Assembly (NCBI GenBank): GCA_036494575.1
Contig: DASXOE010000092.1
Location: forward strand, 1 to 64,000
Reading direction: 5' to 3'
DNA length: 64,000 nucleotides
Origin: DASZFV01 sp036494575
Lineage (GTDB): Bacteria; Myxococcota_A; Polyangia; Fen-1088
Shown here: positions 33,644 through 41,261 of the stretch, piece after piece
Layout: every line of letters begins with the position of its first letter
Numbering within the stretch: the stretch's first letter is position 1
Notes under the pieces: generated by a model
The model's database searches: none
Told to the model about the DNA's origin: nothing
The model's input: only the letters and a program-made list of their open reading frames with translations
Position numbers and translations under genes: made by a program

Positions 33644-34656
33644 GGCGTCAGCGAGAAGCAGAAAAAGCCGCCGTACCCGCCACCCGCGCCCACCGTGATC
33701 GTTCCCTTGGGCGGGCCTCCCATCTCGACGAGGTTGACGCCCGGCGCGCAACCCGCCTCGTCGAGAGCAGACATCCAGCCGACGCCGCTCCCCTGGCGCG
33801 GCCACGAGTGGCCGACGCGCGGCTTCCCCTCCGTGCCGGTCGCGGCCGTCCAGTCTGCGCACGTCGCGGTCGCGCCGTAGAGCTGCCCCATGTTGTTCGT
33901 GCCCGTGAGGAAATCGTGGTTGTCGACCTGGCCCTTCGTCGGATCCGGCGCGTGGTTGGGAACGCCGTCCTCGTTGGGAAAGTCATTGGCGATCGCGGGA
34001 TCGGCGTTGTGCGGGCGATCGAAGAGCAAGTCGGCCTTCGTGAGCGCGAACGTGCGCCCCAGCCGGTCGTACCAGGGCCCGTTGCCGACCCGATCGACGG
34101 CGTTGACCTGCTTGCCGTCGTCTCCTTTGACCGCGCTCAGGAAGGCGCGCCATGGCTTGCCCCCGGCGCCCGGCATGCTCGTCTCGGCGATCGCCGCGCA
34201 GATCTTGTCGGCGCCGCGCAGGCCGGCGCCCGCGCCGGTTTCGCCGAAGCGGAGGTCGCCGCCGAAGCCGACGTCACTCTTCGAGAGCGCCTGGAGCGCC
34301 GCGAGGCTCGTGACGAAGAAGCTGAACTTCGCCGTCGGGATCGCCGTTTCCGCGCCGACGTCCGCGCGCGCGTCCACCGGATCGACCCCGCCACCCGCGC
34401 GCCCGCTCGCCGCGCCGGCCAGCCCGCTCGTTCCGCCGCCCGCGCCCGCGCCACCCGCCGCGCCGGCTGCGCCCATGGAGCCGGCGGCGCCTGCGGCGCC
34501 GCCCGTTCCGGCGGCCTGCATGCCCGCCGCACCCGCCGCGCCTGCGCCTCCCGTGGCACCGCCGCCGCTGGGTCGAGAGGTCGCGCCTCCGACGCACGCG
34601 GCCGGTACGAAGAAGCCCATGCTGACCGAGAACACGATGCTGAGATTCCGGCTCAT
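33640..34656 (-). CDS. DUF1554-type lectin-like lipoprotein (copy 1)
   Basis: A 338-residue lipoprotein. ATG 34656 opens a signal peptide (LSIVFSVSMGFFVPAAC), and a Gly/Ala linker follows. The C-terminal domain (GADKICAAIAETSMPGAG, GNGPWYDRLGRTFALTK, DFPNEDGVPNHAPDP, WMSALDEAGCAPGVNLVEMG) is the DUF1554 fold, which resembles C-type lectin or collectin-like sugar binding. A paralogue lies at 38679-39677. It overlaps the dikinase-like gene by four bases, so it belongs to the same operon and may present its glycan substrate. Confidence 0.8.
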   Translation of the reverse strand: MSRNLSIVFSVSMGFFVPAACVGGATSRPSGGGATGGAGAAGAAGMQAAGTGGAAGAAGSMGAAGAAGGAGAGGGTSGLAGAASGRAGGGVDPVDARADVGAETAIPTAKFSFFVTSLAALQALSKSDVGFGGDLRFGETGAGAGLRGADKICAAIAETSMPGAGGKPWRAFLSAVKGDDGKQVNAVDRVGNGPWYDRLGRTFALTKADLLFDRPHNADPAIANDFPNEDGVPNHAPDPTKGQVDNHDFLTGTNNMGQLYGATATCADWTAATGTEGKPRVGHSWPRQGSGVGWMSALDEAGCAPGVNLVEMGGPPKGTITVGAGGGYGGFFCFSLTP

Positions 34657-34691
34657 CAGAATCGTCGGGGCTCGTCGCGGCGGCCCGGCGC

Positions 34692-35747
34692 CTACTTGCA
34701 TTGCAGATCCGTCTGGCAGGTTTGCCCGGTCGGGCAGTCGCCATCCGCCGTACAGGACGTGAGCCCAGGTATCTGGACATTGCGGTCGAGGGACTCCGAC
34801 AGCTCGAGCTCGACGCGCCCCGGGGCGATGAGGGTCGAGCCCACGGAGATGCGCGTGAACGTGAACGACGGGTAGCCCGCGTAGCCGAGGTTCAAGAGCT
34901 GTGTCACGAGCGCCGCCGAGATCGTCAATGAGCCCGAGTCGGCGGCGTCGCAGTCGATCTCGCCCTTGAGCCCGCCGTGGTGGCTGATGTCCACCCGCAG
35001 GTGAACGGTCGACGTGGCGCCCGCGCCCGCCGCCGCCCAGGTCAACGTGAAGCTCTGGTTCTTCTCGAGGGTGAAGACGTTGCCCGTGAGCGCGAGCGGC
35101 GCGATGCCCTTGGCGTGGGTCGAGAACGGCCCGTACGCGCCGCCCGTCGCCGAAACGGCGATGTCATCTCCTTCGGCAAACGGTGGGTAAGCCGGCGTCT
35201 GATCGGCCGGCGGCTGATACGTCTTGTTGACGTACGTCAACGTGAGCGGGGGGGCGCCCGCCTGCTTCGCCACGCCAGTCAGGGTCACGGCGCCGACGTC
35301 TTGGTTGGTTCCGTAGCTCGCGCAGGTGTCGTCGGCCACGCAGACCCCTTGTCCGCACGACGTCGCGCAGAAAGGAACGTGCGGCTTGAAAAGCGCGCAG
35401 TCGCCGTCCTTGGCGGCCTGGACGAGCGGCACCATGACCGGATCCGCGTGGTCCTTCACGCTGCCGATGATCGCCGTGTAGGCCGGGCTGCCGTTCAATG
35501 GTTCCTTGAGCGCGACGACGAACGTTCCGACGACGGCGTTGCCGTCGCCGGACGTCGCGCCGTCGTTGGACGCCATCGCGCCAGCGGCCCCGTCCATTCC
35601 CGCGCCCGTCGCACCCGCGGCACCGGCGGCCGGGCCTGCTCCAGCGCCCCCAGAGCAGCCCGCGCCGACCGTCCACCCGGCGAAAAGGATGGCGGCGAGG
35701 ATTCCCTTCCCGGCGCGGGGAAGAGCGTCACAAAAGGCGGGTGACAT
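34692..35747 (-). CDS. Secreted lipoprotein, first gene of the polyP/dikinase operon
   Basis: A 351-residue lipoprotein starting at ATG 35747 (signal ends FAGWTVGAGC). A Gly/Ala linker precedes a Cys-containing region (CALFKPHVPFCATSCGQGVCVADDTC). A beta-sandwich-like domain (PFSTHAKGIAPLALTGNVFTLEKNQSFTLTWAAAGAGATSTVHLRVDISHHGGLKGEIDCDA) follows, and a short C-terminal disulfide tail (CTADGDCPTGQTCQTDLQCK) closes the chain. Family not recognised. A 35-base gap separates it from the DUF1554 gene, so it is probably the first gene of the operon. Confidence 0.72.
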   Translation of the reverse strand: MSPAFCDALPRAGKGILAAILFAGWTVGAGCSGGAGAGPAAGAAGATGAGMDGAAGAMASNDGATSGDGNAVVGTFVVALKEPLNGSPAYTAIIGSVKDHADPVMVPLVQAAKDGDCALFKPHVPFCATSCGQGVCVADDTCASYGTNQDVGAVTLTGVAKQAGAPPLTLTYVNKTYQPPADQTPAYPPFAEGDDIAVSATGGAYGPFSTHAKGIAPLALTGNVFTLEKNQSFTLTWAAAGAGATSTVHLRVDISHHGGLKGEIDCDAADSGSLTISAALVTQLLNLGYAGYPSFTFTRISVGSTLIAPGRVELELSESLDRNVQIPGLTSCTADGDCPTGQTCQTDLQCK

Positions 35748-35879
35748 CTTGGTAACAACTCTGTGCCGCGAACGTGGCGTACGTCGACGAAAAAAACGGC
35801 CCCCCGACCCTGAAATGACGATTCTCAGAGAGAATCCAGGCACCTGACCGCCCGTGGGAGCCGATCCGGGGCCGCGAGC
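35748..35879. promoter_or_regulatory. Probable promoter region of the 26520-35747 operon
   Basis: This 132-base gap carries a less GC-rich stretch (35750-35840, read on the minus strand into ATG 35747). No clear -35/-10 pair was found. Its position makes it the likely promoter site of the eight-gene operon. Confidence 0.3.
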
Positions 35880-36398
35880 CTAGAGGTTGGCCTTGCCCTC
35901 GGTGGGGGTCGTCCGGACGAAGCTGCCGGTCCCGTCGGGCAGGCGCCCCCACGACTTGTCGGCGGGGACGTCGGTCCCGAAGATCGTCGAATCGATCTCG
36001 GTGCCGCTCCGGTCGAGGAGGTGAACCTCGTCTCCTTTTTTCGAGCTGAGCTTCCACGGCACGTGCACGCCGCCGTCGACGCCGCCGTCGGCCTGGTCGT
36101 CCGCGTAAATGACGAGGTAGCCGCCAGCGTCGATCGACGCGCCCCCCGGGAGCGCGAAGAGGTCGGCGAGGGCCTGGTCGCGCACGCGGTAGCCCGACAG
36201 GTCGACGGCCGCGCCCGTCAGATTCTTGAGCTCGACCCAGTCGGGATCGGAGACCGACGTTCCGTTCGGGAACGCCTCGTTGATGACGACGGCCTTGCCG
36301 GCCGTGCCGTTACCCGCGTCCTGCGTGCCCGAGGCGCTCGAGCAGCCCGCGCCGCAGCCCAAGGCGATCGTGATGACAGCCACCGCCAGCCTGCTCAT
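35880..36398 (-). CDS. Lamin-tail domain lipoprotein
   Basis: A 172-residue lipoprotein. ATG 36398 starts a signal ending IALGCGAGC. The rest is a lamin tail (LTD) domain: VVINEAFPNGTSVSDPDWVELKN, LSGYRVRDQALADLFALPGG, GGYLVIYADDQ, DEVHLLDRSGTEIDSTIFGT and SWGRLPDGTGSF. In secreted bacterial proteins this fold often accompanies nucleases and phosphoesterases. A longer upstream frame is a shadow of its neighbour and is rejected. It lies 68 bases after the metallophosphatase gene, so the two may be co-transcribed. Confidence 0.85.
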   Translation of the reverse strand: MSRLAVAVITIALGCGAGCSSASGTQDAGNGTAGKAVVINEAFPNGTSVSDPDWVELKNLTGAAVDLSGYRVRDQALADLFALPGGASIDAGGYLVIYADDQADGGVDGGVHVPWKLSSKKGDEVHLLDRSGTEIDSTIFGTDVPADKSWGRLPDGTGSFVRTTPTEGKANL

Positions 36399-36466
36399 GC
36401 GCTGCACAGTGCTGTCTGTACCGCGAACCACGGCCCATGTTGCAAAAAAGTTTCGGAGGCCCCGGT

Positions 36467-37459
36467 TCAAGGCCACAGGGGCACCACCGTGCCGTCGCGG
36501 CGCACGACGGCCGCCGCGGCCGTGGCGCCGCGCGTGATTCGGAGCAGGGCGCCATCCGAATACCCGACGGCGTACGACATGCCGACGTCGGCGAGGAACA
36601 AGCGGCCGCCGTAGCGCGCGGCGAGCTCGCCCTTCGCGCGCGCACCTAGAACGTCGCCCGGAAAATCGAGCGCGCCGGGGTCGTGGCCGAACACGACGTG
36701 CTGAGCCGGCAGGGCCGTGAGGTTGTCCTCGACGCGGGCCGTGGCGCCGGCGTCGCCCGCGTTTTGCCACCATGCATTGGCCTCGAGGATGCTGCCCATG
36801 CCGACGAGGAAGTCGTCGCCGTACCCGCTCGCGCCCTGGACGGCGTTGCGAAACTTCTTGCCGATCGAGGTGACGCTCAGCCCGTCGCTGTCACCCGAGT
36901 GGCAGAAGAACCAGTCGTCGATGAGCGCCGCGACGGGCAGGTTGCGCAGCCACGCGCCGTACGGCGCCGCGCCCGCGGCGACGGCGGCGGCGTCGAGCCC
37001 GGCGGTGGTCAGCTCGGCCTGGAACACGGCGGTCTTCGCGTCCGAAGGGCTGGCGAGGAACTCCGCCTCGTGATTCCCCAGCGTCACGATGACGCCGCCG
37101 CCCGCGGCGCGCGCCGCGGGCTCGAGCGCGATGAGCAAGTCGATGATGGGCAATGCCGAGGAGCCCTTGTCGATCACGTCGCCCGTCACGACGAGGATCT
37201 TCGCGCCTCCTTTCCACGCCACGGGCGTTGTCGTCGTGATGAGCCCTGCGGCGGCGAGCACGTGGAAGGCGGCGTCGGGATCTCCGTGCGGATCCCCGAG
37301 GACGTCGATCTCCTGGGCGCCGTTCATCGTGACGACGGCGGGGTGCGCCGACCAGTCGCGCGCGAAGCCGCCGCCGCCGGAGCCGCCGTGGCAGCCCGCG
37401 TGCATCGTCGCCAGCATCGTCGCGAGCGCGAGAGCCTGGATGGACCGAGGAACCTTCAT
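36467..37459 (-). CDS. Secreted metallophosphatase (calcineurin-like), lipoprotein
   Basis: A 330-residue lipoprotein (signal ends LATMHAGC) with all metal-ligand motifs of calcineurin-like phosphoesterases: GDPHGD (55-60), GDVIDKG (93-99), GNHE (128-131), His 187 and GHDP (258-261). It resembles the bacterial serine/threonine phosphatase (Shelphs-type) group. The enzyme would dephosphorylate proteins or nucleotides in the periplasm. The start at ATG 37459 is supported by the signal peptide. It is divergent from the propeller lipoprotein at 37539. Confidence 0.88.
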   Translation of the reverse strand: MKVPRSIQALALATMLATMHAGCHGGSGGGGFARDWSAHPAVVTMNGAQEIDVLGDPHGDPDAAFHVLAAAGLITTTTPVAWKGGAKILVVTGDVIDKGSSALPIIDLLIALEPAARAAGGGVIVTLGNHEAEFLASPSDAKTAVFQAELTTAGLDAAAVAAGAAPYGAWLRNLPVAALIDDWFFCHSGDSDGLSVTSIGKKFRNAVQGASGYGDDFLVGMGSILEANAWWQNAGDAGATARVEDNLTALPAQHVVFGHDPGALDFPGDVLGARAKGELAARYGGRLFLADVGMSYAVGYSDGALLRITRGATAAAAVVRRDGTVVPLWP

Positions 37460-37538
37460 TCGGCGCCAGCTTCGATTGTAGCGGAGATCGCGCGGAGGCC
37501 GGACGGTCCGCATATAACGAAGCGTCGAATGCGGTAGC

Positions 37539-38657
37539 ATGCGAGCCATGCGCCGCGGTTGCATGGGGCCCGCGCTCGTCGTCCTCGTGGCCGCCGCACA
37601 CGGCTGCGGCGCCGGCGTCGGCGCGAAGAGCGATGGGTCGCCCGTCGGCGCCGGAGACACTGCGGGCGACGCGGGCCCGGCCGAGAGTGGTCCCTCGACG
37701 CCCGACGCGAGCGTCGACACGTCGTCCGGAGGCGCCGGCGCGAGCGCCGATGCGCTGACCGGTGCTCCCGCGGACGCGGCGCCAGTTTCCGTCGACGCGC
37801 CGCCGGAGGCCTCCGCAGGCGAGGTCCCGAGCGCCTGCGCGCCGTGCACCGACTACGCGCCGGCGGCCGAGAGCGGCCGCGTGACGGCCGCCGCGTTGGA
37901 CCAGCTCTCGGGCGTGGCTGCGAGCCGGCGCAACCCCGGCGTGCTGTTCGTGCACAACGATCACAGCACGCCGGAATTTTGGGCGCTGGGCCAGGACGGC
38001 GCGCTGAGGGCGTCATTCACGTACTCGGGCGCCACGGTGCGGGACGTCGAGGACATCGCCGTGGCGGCGTGTCCCTCTGGGACCTGCGTTTTCCTGGCCG
38101 ACATTGGGGGCAACCTCGCGGCGCGCCCCGACTACACGATCGCGCGCGTGCCGGAGCCCGTCGTCGCCCTCGGGGGCGCGCCGACGTCGGTCGCGCTCGC
38201 CGCCGACCGCCTCGTCTTCACGTATCCCGACGCCGCCCAGCACAACGCCGAGTCGCTCATGATCGATCCGCGCAGCGGCACCCTGTACGTGATTGACAAG
38301 GTCGCCGCCGGTGCGCACAGCACGGTCTACCGACTGGCCGCGACGTTCGGCGGCGCCACCGTCATCGCGACGAAGGTCGTCGAGCTGCCGGTCCCGATGT
38401 CCGGCGACCAGCCGGCTACCGCGGCGGACGCCCATCCCTGCGGTACGGGCTTCATCTTGCGCACCTACAACACGGCGTACGAGTTCCGCATCGCCGCGAC
38501 GGCGCCCTTCGAAGACGCCTTTCGCGCGCCGCCAGTCGCCGTCCCCGTCGCGCAAGAGCGACAAGGCGAGGGGATCGCCTACCAGCCCGACGGGCGCGGA
38601 TTCTTCACGAACAGCGAAGGCGCGATGCAGCCCATCAATCACACCGGCTGTCGTTGA
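37539..38657 (+). CDS. Secreted beta-propeller lipoprotein
   Basis: A 372-residue lipoprotein (signal ends VAAAHGC; either ATG 37539 or ATG 37548 may start it), with an Asp/Ala linker to about residue 100. The rest folds as a beta-propeller (QLSGVAASRRNPGVLFVHNDHST, VRDVEDIAVAACPSGTCVFLADIGGN, RLVFTYPDAAQHNAESLMIDPRSGTLYVIDK). Family not recognised with certainty. It is divergent from the metallophosphatase and converges with the DUF1554 gene at 38679. Confidence 0.72.
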   Translation: MRAMRRGCMGPALVVLVAAAHGCGAGVGAKSDGSPVGAGDTAGDAGPAESGPSTPDASVDTSSGGAGASADALTGAPADAAPVSVDAPPEASAGEVPSACAPCTDYAPAAESGRVTAAALDQLSGVAASRRNPGVLFVHNDHSTPEFWALGQDGALRASFTYSGATVRDVEDIAVAACPSGTCVFLADIGGNLAARPDYTIARVPEPVVALGGAPTSVALAADRLVFTYPDAAQHNAESLMIDPRSGTLYVIDKVAAGAHSTVYRLAATFGGATVIATKVVELPVPMSGDQPATAADAHPCGTGFILRTYNTAYEFRIAATAPFEDAFRAPPVAVPVAQERQGEGIAYQPDGRGFFTNSEGAMQPINHTGCR

Positions 38658-38678
38658 CGCCGCGGTCCGCGCGCGAGC

Positions 38679-39677
38679 TCAAGGCGCGTCGGCGAAGCAG
38701 TAGATCGCGCCGTACCCGCCGCCCGAGCCCACGATCGGATTGTTGGGGTTGGAGCCGCCCGTCTCGACGATGTTGACCCCGGCGCCGCAGCCGCCCTCGT
38801 CTTGTCCCGAGATCCAGTTCACGCGGTCAGCCTCGATCCACGAGAACCCGATGCGCGGGCGGCCCGAGGTCGTCGCGGCGCTCGTCCAGCCCATGCACGT
38901 CGAAGTCGCGCCGAAGAGCCGACCCTGGTCATTCGAGCCCGTGAGGACGTGATGATTGTCGACCGCGGGCATGCTCGGGTCGGGCCGGTGGTTCGGGAGG
39001 CCGTCCTCGTTCGGAAGGTCGTTGAGGATGACCGGGTCGGCGCCCAGGGGTCGCGTGTTCAGAAGAGCGCTCTTGCTGAGCGCGACGACGCGTCCAAGGC
39101 GGTCGTACCAGGGACCGTTGCCGATGCGATCGACGGCGTCGACGGCAGGACCGCCCGCGCCGGCGGGCACGCTCAGGAACGCGTGCCAACCCTTGGCGCC
39201 GGCGCCCGGCATCGACGTCTCCGCGACCTCCGTGCAGATCTTGTCGGCGCCGCTGAGGCCGTTGGCCTGGCCGTAACGCAAATCGCCCCCGAAGCCGTTC
39301 TGACTCTTCGAGAGGCGGCGCATGGCGACGAGGCTGGTCTCGAAGAAGCTGAAATGCGCGAGCGCGGCGTCGGTGGCGGGCGCGCCATCCTTCGGGCCGT
39401 CCGTCGTCGGCCCGTTCGAATCCGCGCTCGCGTCCGGGACCGCGCCGGCCGCGCCGCTCGCTCCTCCTTGCCCGCCTCCGGCCGCGCCGGCGAGGCCCGC
39501 GCCGGCCGCTCCAGCCGCGCCGGTCGCGCCACCCGCAGCTCCCGCGCTCCCGGACACCGTCGCTCCAGAGGCGCCCCCGACACCGGCGCTTCCCGGTCGC
39601 GGGTTGCTCCCGGAACAGGCCGCCGCCGCCAGAAGAAACGCAATCGAGGTCGTGGCCGCGGAATTGGCGTGCACCAT
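38679..39677 (-). CDS. DUF1554-type lectin-like lipoprotein (copy 2)
   Basis: A 332-residue lipoprotein (signal ends IAFLLAAAAC). The GAAG-type linker is followed by a DUF1554 domain very similar to that of 33640-34656: GADKICTEVAETSMPGAG, GNGPWYDRLGRVVALSK, DLPNEDGLPNHRPDP and WISGQDEGGCGAGVNIVE. The two genes are 4 kb apart, so the family has duplicated locally. The fold suggests binding of a glycan. It converges with the propeller lipoprotein gene at 37539. Confidence 0.82.
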   Translation of the reverse strand: MVHANSAATTSIAFLLAAAACSGSNPRPGSAGVGGASGATVSGSAGAAGGATGAAGAAGAGLAGAAGGGQGGASGAAGAVPDASADSNGPTTDGPKDGAPATDAALAHFSFFETSLVAMRRLSKSQNGFGGDLRYGQANGLSGADKICTEVAETSMPGAGAKGWHAFLSVPAGAGGPAVDAVDRIGNGPWYDRLGRVVALSKSALLNTRPLGADPVILNDLPNEDGLPNHRPDPSMPAVDNHHVLTGSNDQGRLFGATSTCMGWTSAATTSGRPRIGFSWIEADRVNWISGQDEGGCGAGVNIVETGGSNPNNPIVGSGGGYGAIYCFADAP

Positions 39678-39775
39678 TGGCTCCTGTCCTGCTGCTCGCA
39701 GGTCGACTCCACAATAGCGAAAACCAGCACCGCGGTTGGAAAATCGCCGTGGTTCGTCGAAAGGTGGGCGTAGCT

Positions 39776-40453
39776 CTACAGGCGCTCGATCTTGATGTGC
39801 CGGACACCGGCGTCCTGCTCGATGGCTCGTGCGAGCTCGTGGTTCTGCAGGGGCATCACCGTTCGGACCTCGAGCGTGAGGCGTGTGCAGCCCTCGCCCG
39901 CCGTGCGCTCGTATTCTTCCTGAGAGACCTTTGCGCCGGAGCGCGAGAACGCGTCGATGACTCCTGATACGGACGACAGCTTGTCGTCGAGCAGGACCGT
40001 GATCCGCTGCCGCGGAAGGAGCTCGCCGCGGTCCTCGAACCGGCGCAAGAGGGTCAGCGCCGCGAGCCCGACGACCGTGACGAAGATGGCGATCGCGTAC
40101 ATGGCGCCGCCCGCCGCCATTCCGATGGCTGCCACGAGCCATAGACTCGCAGCCGTCGTCAGGCCCTTGACCGTGATGCCGGTTCTGAGGATCGCGCCTG
40201 CGCCCAGAAAACCGATCCCGGACACCACCGAAGCGGCGATGCGCGACGCATCGACCTCGACGAGGTCACCCGCGGCGTAGTGTTGGTAGAACACGAATCG
40301 CGTCGACACGACCATGAAGGTCGCCGAGGCGAGCGCGACGATCGTGTGCGTGCGCAACCCCGCTGGTCGGCCGTGAAGGTCGCGCTCGAGGCCGATCGCG
40401 GCCCCGAGGCCGGCCCCAAGCAAGATGCGGAGCAAGAGGTTGGCGTATGACAC
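39776..40453 (-). CDS. MgtC/SapB family membrane protein
   Basis: A 225-residue protein if GTG 40453 is used; the longer frame from 40501 would add 16 residues and is less like the family. The conserved start LLLRILLGAGLGAAIGLERDLHGRPAGLRTHTIVALASATFMVVST and the membrane helices up to about 150 are typical of MgtC/SapB proteins. A soluble C-terminal ACT-like domain (QRITVLLDDKLSSVSGVIDAF) follows. MgtC members help magnesium homeostasis and F-type ATP synthase control in some bacteria. The start lacks a clear ribosome binding site. Confidence 0.85.
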   Translation of the reverse strand: MSYANLLLRILLGAGLGAAIGLERDLHGRPAGLRTHTIVALASATFMVVSTRFVFYQHYAAGDLVEVDASRIAASVVSGIGFLGAGAILRTGITVKGLTTAASLWLVAAIGMAAGGAMYAIAIFVTVVGLAALTLLRRFEDRGELLPRQRITVLLDDKLSSVSGVIDAFSRSGAKVSQEEYERTAGEGCTRLTLEVRTVMPLQNHELARAIEQDAGVRHIKIERL

Positions 40454-40507
40454 GACCGCAGTATAGGGCCCGATTCGGTTCCAAGGCGCGCTCGTCGTCA
40501 CGTTGCC

Positions 40508-41140
40508 CTAGCCGCCGAACAAGTCCGCGGCGTTCGGCGTCGACGGCGCCGACGGCGCCGATGTCGTTGCCGGCCCCGCCCGCCGGATCGCCCGCGTCGA
40601 TGACCGGGCTGCCGGGCTGGGGCGTGTAGCGCGTGCGATAGAGCTTGAGAATCTGCCCGACCGTCGTGGTGCGCCTCCAGATGCCGACGTCGTCGAGATC
40701 GAAGGGAACCGTGGGCGGCGGCATGGCCAGCATGGGGTCGAGCTCGCCGTTGGCCCCGCCGACGTCGTGAGCGGGCATGCGGTTGTCCGAGTAGTTGGTG
40801 GCCTGGGGGTCGAAGAAGAGGTTGTAATCCGCCGCCAGCGTGCCGCTCGTGACGTCGACGCTGGGCGCCTTCGGGACGTTCATGATCAAATTCGAGCTGA
40901 CGGTGAAATCGGCGCCGTCGCTCACGAGGATCGCCGCCGTCATGATGGGCCCGTTCTGCCCGTCGAAGGTGTTGTTGGTGATGCGGACGTTCATGGGCTT
41001 GTAGATGCCGAGGATGTCGCCGATGTCGTGTCGCCGCCCACGAGCCAGTTGGATACGCCCTGGAACGAGGCCCAGCCGGCGGCGACGTTGTTGCCCTGGA
41101 CCAGGACGACGGAGACGAGCCAGAGGGCAAATTGACGGCG
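40508..41140 (-). pseudogene. Frameshifted right-handed beta-helix protein fragment
   Basis: Three minus-strand frames together form one parallel beta-helix protein: VVLVQGNNVAAGWASFQGVSNWLVGG (near 41060-41135), then DIGDILGIYKPMNVRITNNTFDG through SSNLIMNVPKAPSVDV and SPVIDAGDPAGGAGNDIGAVG (about 40560-41030), then PNAADLFGG ending at the TAG at 40508. Two frameshifts lie near 41030 and 40550, the second inside a short GTCGGCGCC repeat. The N-terminus is missing, so this is a pseudogene. Confidence 0.75.
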
Positions 41141-41261
41141 CCGCGAGATCCCCACAGGCGCCCGTGTCACCTCCGCTTCATTTCCTTACAGGAAGCTTTT
41201 GACGCCCGGTGGCAACGTCAGAATCCCGTCGGTGAGCCCGGGCGCGGTCTCTCGGCGCGGG

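Noticed and set aside
30486..33880. Several long plus-strand open frames across the VTC and dikinase-like genes
   Set aside because: Shadows: they oppose minus-strand genes with clear family motifs and lack starts with ribosome binding sites.
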